From Ashinkailepas kermadecensis (lineage: Eukaryota > Arthropoda > Thecostraca > Neolepadidae): a DNA stretch of 64,000 bases. Of the stretch, positions 43,866-54,269 are shown piece after piece. Positions within the stretch are counted from its first letter, which is position 1. Each line of letters begins with the position of its first letter. The notes under the pieces were generated by a model. That model had not been told where the DNA came from. It worked only from the letters and a program-made list of their open reading frames with translations, and searched no databases. The translations under genes and the position numbers were made by a program. The DNA lies in the NCBI GenBank assembly GCA_034440615.1, contig JAOTOM010004756.1:1-64000 (forward strand), given 5' to 3'.

Positions 43866-43984
43866 GCGAATCCACAATCCCTAATCCATAAATATTTGAA
43901 ATCTCAAAAATGTATGTTGCAGTCATATCCTGCCGTACAGGTGGCAGTGGCACAGCCAAGTGGGGCAAAGGGGCAGCCTCCCTG

Positions 43985-44960
43985 GAGGGTCGGAGGGGCA
44001 GGCCCCTTGAGGGGGTCGGTAAGGGGTCCCTGAGCTGATGTGTGGGACCCCTGGACCGCCAAAAAGGTACTGGGCTGACGGAATGGGTCCTGGATCGATG
44101 AAGATGGCTCCGAGTCAACGGTGAGCGCCCTCAGGAATATATTGTGAATCCTTGGATGGGCTAATGTGAAGGGCTTCTAGATCGATAGGGAGGGCCCCTG
44201 GAAGGGAGTTGGAAGGGCCTCCGGGCTGACGGAGAGGGCCTTGAGCCAGGCCTTGGCCTTGAGCCACTGGGTCGGCTTTGGCTCACGCTGACAGAGAAGG
44301 GCTCAGAGCTGACAGCGGACCTCAGGCCAGTAAAGAGCCCTCCCCCTCCCAGCTACAGAGACGATCCGGGCCGAAACGAAGTGTTCCCGGTGGTACGTAA
44401 AGGGCCTCTAAGCCATGGAGGGGCCAGTGCTGTGAAAAATGAGTGGCTTTTCCAAGGGGTGAAGGGGCACCCGCCCCCTTGGCGAGTCCGATGGGACCCT
44501 CCCGACGACCGCCATGAGGGGCAGGGCTGTAACCGAGGAAAATGTAAACGCATTTAACAGCTTGTGTGGAAAAGGCCATTGAGACATGAATACGTTCACC
44601 CTGAGGGCTGGCATGGACCGTGAAGACAAGAGAGGGTCCGCCCGAGAGCTGGAATGCCAATGCCAGCTGGAAATAGAAGTCTCTGATGGAATGGGACCCT
44701 AACAGCTGAGGAATAAACAGGGCACCTGAGGGCTAGGTAGGGATGTGATGCTCTTTAGGTTTGAAGCATTCCTAAGAAATGGACAAGGCCTCTTAGAGCT
44801 GAAAAGGACTAGTGAGATGCCTCCAAGATGAGAGCTAGACAGGACTATTGAGGACTGTGATGGACCCCTAAAAGCAGGAGAGGGTCATGAGGGATGACGT
44901 GAATCTCGTGAGATTCGGAGAGGACGTGTGCCAATTTTGAAGGAATTCTGAGGAGTCCGA
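43985..44960. repeat. Degenerate ~21-bp satellite (GGGCC-GGCTGACGGAGA type)
   Basis: Loose repeats such as GGGCCTCCGGGCTGACGGAG, GGGACCCCTGGACCGCC and AGGGCCCCTGGAAGGGAG at roughly 20-25-bp intervals. It resembles the eroded arrays of the dispersed element in base pattern but is not clearly colinear with them. No gene. Confidence 0.6.
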
Positions 44961-45199
44961 CCTCAGTGACCCCGACTTTGAACGTGAATAACTCAGCTCA
45001 GCCATTTATTAGTGCCTCTCTTAGCATTTATGCTCATGCTGATCAGTGTATCGAGTACTACCCGTGTACCAATTTTGAAGGAAATCTGAAGAGTCTGCCC
45101 TTCTTCGATATCGGACGAATATCAAACACAATGTGAATATGAATATGTCGCTAATTTGACGAACGTGCAATACAAGTTAGTAAAACTGGGGGGTGTATC

Positions 45200-46140
45200 C
45201 GAACGTCCAAGGATTCAGAGCATCGAATGGTTAAAAACTTCTAAAATCCTCTAAAGTTAAATCCCTCTAATGGTTCAAAAACCCTAATCGGCGGAAACTT
45301 CCTTCTGGTGGGATGCTCAAAACTTCTAGCGTATCAAAGCATCTAACAGTTCAAAACCTCTAAGAAGGTCAAATCTCCGAACGTTCAAATCAACTAACTG
45401 CTCATTACACCTAGCGGTTCATAATTACTATTGTATCAAAATGCCTAGAGTTCAAAGCCTCAAAGCGTTCAAAGCATCTAACGTTCAAAGCCTCTAAAAC
45501 GTTCAAAACCTCTAAGGTTCAGAAAACATGACGTTCAAAATCTCTAAGCGTTCAAAACCTCTTAACCTTGAGAAGTAATGCGCGTTCAAATCATCTCAAT
45601 CAATAACTATGGTAAAGTCGGTGACTGCGCGTGAAGCGCTCTGTGCCGTCGTCGGGCAGGTGGACGTTTTCCCGGTTGAATTGCGCGTGTGGAAGGGAAG
45701 GATGTGAAGTTCGTATGCGAAAACATGGAAAGGAAATGTTTGTTTGGATTTTACCGCTCACGCGTCACCTTTCGGAGCAATATCACACTTCTTCAAGGCA
45801 AAGGTTCTTGATTGGTGGTTTTGAACACGTTAGAGGATTTTCATCGCTACAGGTTTTGAACTCGTTTGGTTTTAGACGGTATGAACTCGTGCTGTTTTTG
45901 TGGATTCGATGTTTTGATACCTTCGAGGTTTTTAACACCTAGAGCTTTTGATCGTTCGTGCCTTTAAGTCTTTGGATGCTTTGAACTCCTAGAGAATTTG
46001 AACGGTTAGACGTTTTGAACATTAGAAGTTCTGAACTTCCCCAATACGGAAACAAATCTCCGAATTTAGAGGTTTTGAACTCTTAGTCCTTTTGAATCCT
46101 AGATGTTTTTAACTGTTAGAGGTTATGTGCATTAGAGGTT
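45200..46140. repeat. Inverted pair of ~18-21-bp satellites (TTCAAAACCTCTAA)
   Basis: 45200-45600 carries many copies of CGTTCAAAACCTCTAA-like units. 45815-46140 carries the reverse complement (AGAGGTTTTGAACGTTAG). About 200 bp of non-repetitive sequence separates them. The arrangement resembles foldback elements, whose long inverted ends are made of short tandem repeats. No coding capacity. Confidence 0.65.
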
Positions 46141-46373
46141 CTTATATAGACCCAGTAACTGTATTAATTGCGTCACATTTGCCGGTGCACCCGCGATCGT
46201 ATTTTGTCTTTAATATACTCTGCTGCGATCTATGCTGTGTGCACGGTTCGTCGTGTGCGCTCGCTGTACCGGTTGGGTGTAGGGTAAGCGAGGCCGGTGG
46301 AAGATAATTGAAGCTGCATTGTCGAATGTAATCATAAAATGTTTTTGTTTAGCCTCCAATAGGCCTGTTTTTG

Positions 46374-46760
46374 GTATTATTGCAGCTTAAGGTAACCACG
46401 AGACAATTTTACACACTTTTGCCTCCGTGAAGCATCAGTATACAGATGTATTAGGCTTGGTTAGGTTAGGTTAGGTTAGGTTAGGTTGGGTTGGGCTTTT
46501 GTGGCAAGCTAGAAAAAAACATTTTTGTGGGAATAAAACAAGTTTTTTTTCCAATAACAGTTCAGGCTAGCTTTAGTTAGGTTAGGTTGGTTTTTTATTT
46601 GTAACAATTTTAGAAAAAATTGCTTGGAAATTTTACATTTTTTTACAAAAGAAGGTAAATTTTTGATAAAAGGTGTTTTGAGATTTTTTGGAATTTTTTT
46701 TTTCAGGATATGATGTTTATGAATGTGACTAAGAAGATGCAACCACTCATTTTTGGTGCT
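46374..46760. mobile_element. Single arm of the TTAGG-rich inverted-repeat element
   Basis: Contains the conserved entry GGTATTATTGCAGCTTAAGG and CACGAGACAATTTTACACAC, then five tandem TTAGG pentamers from about 46453, then GTTAGGTTGG. It matches the right arms at 29578 and 49725. Confidence 0.6.
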
Positions 46761-46844
46761 GATGCTTACTTTTCAATTTGAACGTTCAATGATGTCACAT
46801 CAGTATGGTGTGATGACGTCATAGGTATGGCACTGAGGCTTCAA

Positions 46845-47029
46845 CTGGCTAATGCTACAAATGTTTCACATACCTTAATGAGATGGTTGAAGTAGCTTAA
46901 CCTAACCTAACCTCATGGTGCATTATATAAATTATAGCTATGCTATACCGAGAGGTAAGCAGGTTAGGTTAGGTTAAGCTACTTTGACCATCTCGTTAAG
47001 GTATGCGAACCATTTGTAGCATTAGCCAG
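46845..47029. mobile_element. Compact hairpin element with 69-bp arms
   Basis: 46845-46913 (CTGGCTAATGCTACAAATG ... CCTAACCTAACCT) and 46961-47029 (AGGTTAGGTTAGGTTAAGCT ... CATTTGTAGCATTAGCCAG) are reverse complements with few mismatches; the loop is 47 bp. MITE-like palindrome; no coding. Confidence 0.8.
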
Positions 47030-47044
47030 TCAACCTAACCTCAT

Positions 47045-48870
47045 GGCACATGATATAAAAGGTCAAGGTCATCATATTGAGAAGTCCCAAGTATATCAAA
47101 CCCGTCACATTGATTGGTGAAAGTTTCATGAAATTTGGTTGCATACTTTCGGAGCATGGGCGGTGCAACAACCCTCAAAAAGGGTTTATGCACTTTTGAT
47201 GACCTTCACCTAAGGCCAAGGTCACCATATTTAAATGTTCTGAGTATATTGGCCATTCCGCGTCGATTAGTGAATGCTTCATCAAATTTGGTTCAGTATT
47301 TTCGGAGTATAGGCGAGGAAAATAGCCTCAAAAACGTTTCTGTGGAATTTTGGTGGCCTTGACCTAAAGTCAAGGTCACCATATTCGAAGCCCGATGTAT
47401 ATTGATCACGTCACGTCGATTGGCCAAGGTTTCATGCAATTTTATTCGGTAGTTTCGGAGTATGGGCATGGTAAAAAGTCTTAAATTGCTTTGTGCTTTT
47501 TGGTGACCTTGACCTAAAGCCAAGGTCACCATATTGAAAAGTCTCAAGTATATCGACCACATCACGTTGATTGGTGAAGGTTTCATGAAATTTGGTTGTG
47601 TACTTTTGGAGCATGGGTGGCGCAACAACCCTTAAAAAGAGTTTAATGCACTTTTGATGACCTTGACCTAAGGCGAAGGTCACCATATTGAAAAGTCCCA
47701 AGTATATCGACCATGTCGCATCGATTGGTGAAGGTTTCATGATATTCGGTTGCATACTTTTGGAGCATGGGTGGGGCAACATCCCTTACAAAGGGTTTAT
47801 GCACTTTTGACGACCTTGACCTAAGGCCAAGGTCACCATATTGAGAAGTCCCAAGTATGTCGACTACATCATGTCGATTGGTAAAGGTTTCAGGAAATTC
47901 AGTTGGGTACTTTCAGAACATGGGCAGCACAACAACCCTTAAAAAGGTTTTATGCACTTTTGATGACCTTGACCTAAGGCTAAGGTCATCATATTGAACA
48001 GTCCCAAGCATATCAACCCTGTTGCGTCGATTGGTGAAAGTGTCATGAAATTTGGTTGCATACTTTCGGAGCATGGGCGGCGCAACAACCCTTAAAAAGA
48101 GTTTTATTCATTTTTGATGACCTTGACTGAAGGCTAAGGTCACCATATTTAAAAGTTCCGAGTATATCGGCCATTCCACGTCGATTAGTGAATGTTTCAT
48201 CAAGTTTGGTTCAGTACTTTCGGAGAGGCGTGGCAAATAGCCTCAAAAACGATTTTGTGTATTTTGGTGACCTTGACCTAATGTCAAGGTCACCACACTC
48301 AAAGCCCTACGCATTTCGATCACGTCACGTCTATTGGCGAAGGTATCATGAAATTTTATTCAGTAGTTTCGAAGTATGGGCATGGTAAAAAGTTTTAAAA
48401 ATTGTTTTGTGCTTTTTTGGTGACCTTGACCTGGCACTGAGGCCAAAGTCACCATATTCAAAACTCCGGAGTATATCGAACATGTCACGTCGATTGGCAA
48501 AGGTTTCATTCATGAATTTTGGTTCAGTAGTTTAGGAGCATGGGCACCGCAACAATTGCAAATAAAGATGTACTTATTTTGCGACCTTAGGTCAAGGTCA
48601 AGGTCACCATATTGTAAAGTCCCAAGTAAATATACTATGCTGCATCGATTGGTGAAGGTTTCATGAAATTCAGTCTAACCGTTTAGGAGCATGGGCACTG
48701 CAACATTTTCAAAATTGTTTCAAAATGGCCGCTGCAGGTTTAAGGGGTAATTTACGTATCGGTGAGAGTCGCCATATTCAAGAGTCCCGAGGAAATCGAC
48801 CACATTGCATCGATTGGTGAAGGTTTGATGAAATTTGGTTTGTTAGTTTCTGAGCATGGGCTCGGCAACA
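47045..48870. repeat. ~153-bp satellite (about 12 monomers) in a six-monomer higher-order repeat
   Basis: The GACCTTGACCT landmark recurs at 47201 (variant), 47355, 47505, 47659, 47812, 47965, 48119, 48269, 48422 and 48583, a spacing of 150-161 bp. Every monomer has the palindromic junction TGACCTTGACCTAAGG ... CAAGGTCACC. Monomer types repeat in order with a period of about 915 bp: the GATTAGTGAATG type at about 47268 and 48185, and the AATTTTATTC-GTAGTTTCG type at 47440 and 48353. The last monomers (after 48420) are more diverged. Confidence 0.9.
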
Positions 48871-49129
48871 ACCCAGGGCAACAGAGTAGATGCACTGACC
48901 ACAGGGTCACATCTGGATTCAGCCTACAGGGGGAATGTCCTACCAACCTAGGTCGGGAGGTACTATATGATGAAAAAAGACTGAACCATGCAAATTAATA
49001 TTAGGGAAATATACAAAAAGCCCATTTACTAGCTGTCAATTAATATGATTTGAATGGATTTTGTATATTTGTTGGGTGATTTTAACAACAAAATATGGGA
49101 AAACAAAACAGTATTGTTGTGTCTTAGAG

Positions 49130-50150
49130 TGTTCACAAGGTAAGTTTTACACACATTTGCCTCCATAAAGTAAGCAAATGGGTTGGGTTAGGTTAGGTGA
49201 CAAATTAGCATTTGAAGGTAACTTCTGATTTATTGGAATTTCATTTTTTGATGCAATATTTATGAATGTGCTGAACATGATGTGGCCACTCATATCCTCT
49301 GTAAATGCACACTTTTCAATTTGGAGGCAAAATAACACCCCAAAATGGGTTTGAGTTTGGTTTAATATAGCTTCAAAAAATAATGTTCAAAATATAGAGA
49401 AAAAAAGATGTAACATTAACTTACCTAACCTAGCCTAACCTTCCATGGAAGAAACAATTTTTTTTATATAAAAAATTTCCAACCAATTTTTGTTTATCAA
49501 AAATGTTGCATTAAAAAAAGCCTAACCCAACCTAGCCTAACCTAAGTTAGCCTGAACTGTTTTTGAAGATGTTTTTGTTGAAAAATTTCAAAAATAAAGT
49601 TTTGGGATTTTTTTCTAACTTTCCACAAAAGCCTAACCCAACCTAACTTAACCAAACCTGACCCCTTTGTATGCTTCATTTAGGTGAAATGTGTGTAAAA
49701 CTTGTCTTGTGGTTACTTGATACTGCAATAATACTAGTTAGGTTAGTTTAGGTTTTTTAAGGTTGAAAATGTTTCAAAAGTTGTTTTTTTAACTGGAATT
49801 TGTTTTCTTCAATAGCAGGTTATGTTAGGCTGGGCTAAGGTTTTTAATCGGGAAACATTTTAGGAAAATGATTTGCTTGAAATGTTTCAACTTTTATTTT
49901 GGGGATTTTTCCTCCAAAGTGAGGTTAGGCTTGGTTATGTTGCATTTTAATTTGATTCTTTATATACTACTTTTTATTACTATTTTTATTATTACTATGT
50001 TGTCTAACTCAATGCCCCTTTGTTGTTGTTATTGCTCACAAACTGAAAAGTAAGCATTTGCACAGAAAATGAGTAGTTCTATCATCATATCACCAGGGTC
50101 ACATTCATAAGCATGGTATTAGGGACATAAATTCCAAGAATTCATAAAAT
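49130..50150. mobile_element. Long-inverted-repeat TTAGG/CCTAA element (copy 2)
   Basis: The left arm (about 49205-49725) contains CCACTCATATCCTCTGTAAA and several CCTAACC blocks. The right arm (about 49725-50150) repeats these in reverse (GTTAGGTTAG, GCATTTGCACAGAAAATGAG, ACATTCATAAGCATGG). The arms meet almost directly at ACTGCAATAATACTAGTTAGG. Confidence 0.7.
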
Positions 50151-51130
50151 ACCTGATATCAGAAATAATTCAATTAATATAACAATTATAACAATATAGT
50201 AACAGTATGATATATCAATATATAACAATATATAACAATAATATAACAATCCAATTTGACAGGAATTTGTAATTGAAAACGGGTCATGTTCGGTAAATTT
50301 GCGGTTTAAAGTAATTTGATTCATGTATTTTTTTTACCAACACGATCAGATATGGGAGGTGCACAAAAGTGGGTTTATGTTGGGTAATACATCCTGAACA
50401 ATAATGATAAGTTATGAAGAAGAGACCATAAATTTGTGCTTTATATTGTTTCATGAATTTGTGGAATTCATGTAATAAATGTTTAAAAAGAGGGGTAAAA
50501 AAAAAAAAAAAGCTTGTTTATGATTGACCAACCTAAATTTTCAGATATAGGAGGTGAAAAAGAACTTGTTTTAAGGCTGAAAATCAATGTTAGATTATGT
50601 TGGTAAAAAATACATCTGAACAATAATGATAAGTATGAAGAGTATTACCTTTTTAAAATAATTGAGGTTTTTATATACATGTGCTTTATATTGTTTTATG
50701 AATTTTGTTGGAAAAACTTTATCATTCCAATGCAATGTTTATGGAAATACGGGTGCATACATGATGACGCAGGGAAACCAATGGTCAATGCCTACCAACT
50801 AAAATAAAACGCCCTAGAAAACTCAAATAACCAACCAACCAGCGTTGTTTATGAATGTGACTAAGATGATGGGACCACTCATTTTCTTTGCAAATTGTCT
50901 TACTTACAAATACCTTCAGGTTGGAAGTGCCAAACGGGGCCGAAATATTTACCCGGCGTACACTAGGATATCCCAGCATAAAAAATGAATAAATGTTAAA
51001 AAAATGCATAATATATACCAATAAATATTGATAAATATTGAATAAATATTGAATAAATATTAATAAATATTAATAAATATTAATACATATTTAAATGAAA
51101 ATTGAGAAAAAGTGGGACAAAAAGAAGATT
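50151..51130. other. AT-rich intergenic DNA with short tandem repeats
   Basis: TATAACAATA repeats at 50190-50250 and ATAAATATTGA/TAATAAATAT repeats at 51020-51090. At 50800-50845 the run CGCCCTAGAAAACTCAAATA ACCAACCAACC resembles the LINE/SINE 3' tails seen at 61845. No gene. Confidence 0.5.
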
Positions 51131-51375
51131 CCCCCCCCCCCCCCCCCCCCCCCCTTTTTTAAAAAGGGGGGGGTTTTTGAAAACAAAAAAAAAAAATTTT
51201 GGATGAAAAAAAAATTTTTTTTATGGAGGGAGGTTTTTTTGGGGGGGGGGAAAAATTTTTTTTAAATATATAAAAAAAAATTAAAAAAAAAAAAAAAAAA
51301 ATTTTTTTTTTTTTTTTTAAAAAAAAAAATTTTTTTTTTTAAAAAAAAAAAAATTTTTTTATAAAAAAAAAAAAT
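51131..51375. other. Homopolymer-block sequence, probable assembly artefact
   Basis: About 30 consecutive C, then blocks of T, A, G, T and long alternating A and T runs. Such ordered homopolymer blocks are typical of unreadable trace tails. Content should not be interpreted. Confidence 0.75.
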
Positions 51376-53044
51376 TGGTTTTGGGTTGGGTAACATAAAA
51401 GGAATGTTAAAAGCAATATCAAAAGTGCAACATAACCCTAACCTAGCTTGGCCTAACCCCTTTGGAGAAAAATAAATCCAAGGAATAAAATTAGAAAAAT
51501 TGAAAACAATTTATTCTCTAAATATTTTCTAAATTATAAAACTTAACCTAACCGAACCTAACCTAATATAAGCTGCTTTTGAAGAATAAACAATGTCTAA
51601 AAGTTCTTCCAAATTTTCATATTTAAAAACCTAAACTAACCTAACCTAACAAAACCTAGTCCATTTGTTTGCTTTATGGAGGCAAATGTGAGTAAAAACT
51701 TGTCTTGTTACCACCTTAAAGCACAATAATACCAAAAAACATAACACCAACTAGCCAAACCAAACCAAATGAAGCCAACCACCAGTACATTTTTTCTTTA
51801 AGGTGTTTTGGATTCTGAGATTTTATCTTCCAATGCAATGTTTATGGATGTGACTAAGATGATGGTACCACTCATTGCTTGTGTGAATGCTTACTTTTCA
51901 GTTTGCAGGCAATATGACATGAAAAAAAGAGTCTGAGTTGGGTAATATAGGACGAAAATAATTATGCACATTTCTGGGATGATTCTTTCTGAAACAATTC
52001 AGCTTTTGAAGCTCCTAGTAGGTCCATTGTCAGATGGTAATTAATAAGGTTGCAACACTTTTAACAAGACATGAGCAGTGAGGAAATTGCCATTCAACTC
52101 AGTAAACAACATTGAGACTTCCACATAGTACAAAAAAGTTATAGGAGACTATAAAACATCACAATTCAAACTTCCCTAATTCTCCCCAACCATTCCTGCC
52201 CATTGTCAGTAAATATAGTATGGTATTTTTGGGTTAAAAAATATTATTCTGGTGCTTTCTGGTGTGATTTGAATGAATTTGATACTGATTTATTTTGGAA
52301 GTGACAACTTGTTGAGATACAAGCAATAGAAGCTAAAGTACCTATATCTGAATAATTAGTCATATCACCACAAAAAGAAACTTCAAATTCATTCAAATAG
52401 CATTCAAAAACACCAGATTTTCTTTAATCAATGCAGATACAAGTGACATCCTCTTTTCTTGATTTTATATAGCTTGATTGTATAGCTCCTACTGATGTTG
52501 GATCACCTAAAGCACACTGATCTTGCTTATATCTTGCTTATATGTGATTTCCCAAAGAAATGACAGAGGAAGAAGTTGCTATGGAAGCCTCAGCAAGTCC
52601 AGTCCATCCAGTTTTCTCCAATTTGTGCTCAGGAGCTTCTATATAGTCATAAAGTCATAAAGTGAGCAGACTTAATAAGAGCCACAACGGTCATTCAGGT
52701 TAAGTGCATATAGGGAATATACCATAAATCTGGCAAAAAGACACTTCATCCCAACAAACACCACATCCCAAATTCCAAAGAATACATCCACCAACATCCC
52801 CCACACTCATCAATGTCTATCCTCCTTACCTATCCAACCCTATTCACTCAATCTCATGTAACACATGTTACTTGAGTGCCCTACCAATAGTTTCCAGACT
52901 CCATCCATGCCTGCTTAAAGGGGCCTGTGCAGTGCACACCTACTTAGCATAAATATCACCCCATCCACTACTACTTAAAACTCAGAAACAAGATTTGTAT
53001 GTGTCGTAAAGCCACAATCCAATACAATCCAAGATTTTGTAGCC

Positions 53045-53262
53045 TAAAAAAGTTGTCCACCATAATTTGTTTTAATACTTTCAATGAGGGACTCACAACA
53101 TCAGCAAGCAGACTATTCCACTGATTAACAATCCTTTGACTGAAGACCTGTTGTTGCTTAACTGTCCTACACCTTGATTTGTCTAACCTGGATTGATGAC
53201 TCTTATGTGATAGTCTAAGTAGAAGAGCACATTCAGATTGACCTGATCGAGCCCTTTAGTTA
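53045..53262 (-). pseudogene. C-terminal scrap of a second LINE reverse transcriptase
   Basis: Read on the minus strand, KSHQSRLDKSRCRTVKQQ followed by VFSQRIVNQWNSLLADVV matches the common LINE C-terminal pattern (K-S-R, then F-S-x-R-V-x-x-x-W-N-x-L-P-x-x-V-V). A frameshift separates it from an upstream piece (VNLNVLFYLDYH) near 53240. Decayed and non-functional; a different element from that at 14333. Confidence 0.65.
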
Positions 53263-53646
53263 TTGTATACATAATATAAATTATAAATTAGATCTCTATT
53301 TTATATTATAAATACCCCATTGGGCCTTAAGGTATTCACAAGAAAGTTTTACACAAATTTTACATCCATGAGGCAAGAGTGTTAGGTTTGGTTATGGTAG
53401 GTTAAGTTAGTTTTTTTATCATACAAGTTGGGAGAACATAAAAAATTGAAACAACAAAAAAATCCTAAATGGGTAGGCTAGGTTTGGTTATGTTTCTTAA
53501 TTTGACAAATTCGAGAAGAAAATATAATTTTTCCTTTTAATTTTTTCCGTACATGGCACGTTGTATTAGGCCAGGTTAGGTTATGTTATGTTGCATTTTT
53601 CCATTTTTAGCATTATTTGTATGCTCAACTATTACTCAACTCAAAA

Positions 53647-53706
53647 TGGGCACTAAATGACCTTGTAGTCAGTGCACCCTTAAGCCCGAATAATCGATCA
53701 ATCAAC
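53647..53706. repeat. LINE/SINE 3' tail relic
   Basis: GGGCACTAAATGACCTTGTA, a small hairpin, then CACCCTTAAGCCCGAATAAT and CAATCAAC. The same GCGCTAAATGA ... GCGCCCTAAAACC pattern occurs at 61807-61862. Confidence 0.4.
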
Positions 53707-54269
53707 AACTGAACTCAAAACCACTTTTTATGTTATTTTGCCTGCCAACTAAAAAGTAAGCATTTACACCTGAAATGAGTGGTCCAATCATCTTAGTACA
53801 TTCATAAAAATTGTATTGGAAGGATAAATTCAAAGGATTTATAAAACACCATTAAACATAGTACACCAGAAGTTCCTATGGAAGTTTTCTTTGTGTGAAA
53901 TGGTCTGGAATGTTGGCTGACTTGGTGAATATCCTATGTAGCAGAAAAGAGGTAATGTAAAGCGATAGTTGCACTTGATTCCCTCTTTGTCTAACATGTT
54001 GCATGTGCATGTACCAATTGTGACATTGCTCCAGTGGCCTCCTGTCTAGATTGATACTCAGTGTACTGGCTTGTTTGTAATTGTTTGTAAATGTATATTG
54101 CATGCCAATTTCCTTCACATACCACATCCAACTGCAGAGGTCGCTGTGGGTATCATGATCATGCAGTTATGTGAAGCTTGGTATCTGCTGGGTGATGCTA
54201 CTCCTTTTTTGGTTCAAGTTATGACATTCCTCCTGTTATTCTGCACAGTTGGTGACATCACTCCTCTTC

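Larger units (their letters stand above)
51376..53860. mobile_element. Inverted-repeat TTAGG/CCTAA element with long spacer (copy 3)
   Basis: The left arm (51380-51735, CCTAACC blocks, ending in ACTTGTCTTGTTACCACCTT) and right arm (53328-53860, starting CCTTAAGGTATTCACAAG with GTTAGGTTTGG and GCATTTACACCTGAAATGAG) are diverged reverse complements. A further arm-like segment (CCAATGCAATGTTTATGG, CCACTCATTGCTTGTGTG) sits at 51825-51950. The 1.6-kb spacer contains a LINE remnant. Confidence 0.5.

Noticed and set aside
46450..46490. Telomere end (TTAGG)n
   Set aside because: Only about five pentamers, flanked on both sides by non-telomeric DNA and shared with dispersed palindromic elements; interstitial.
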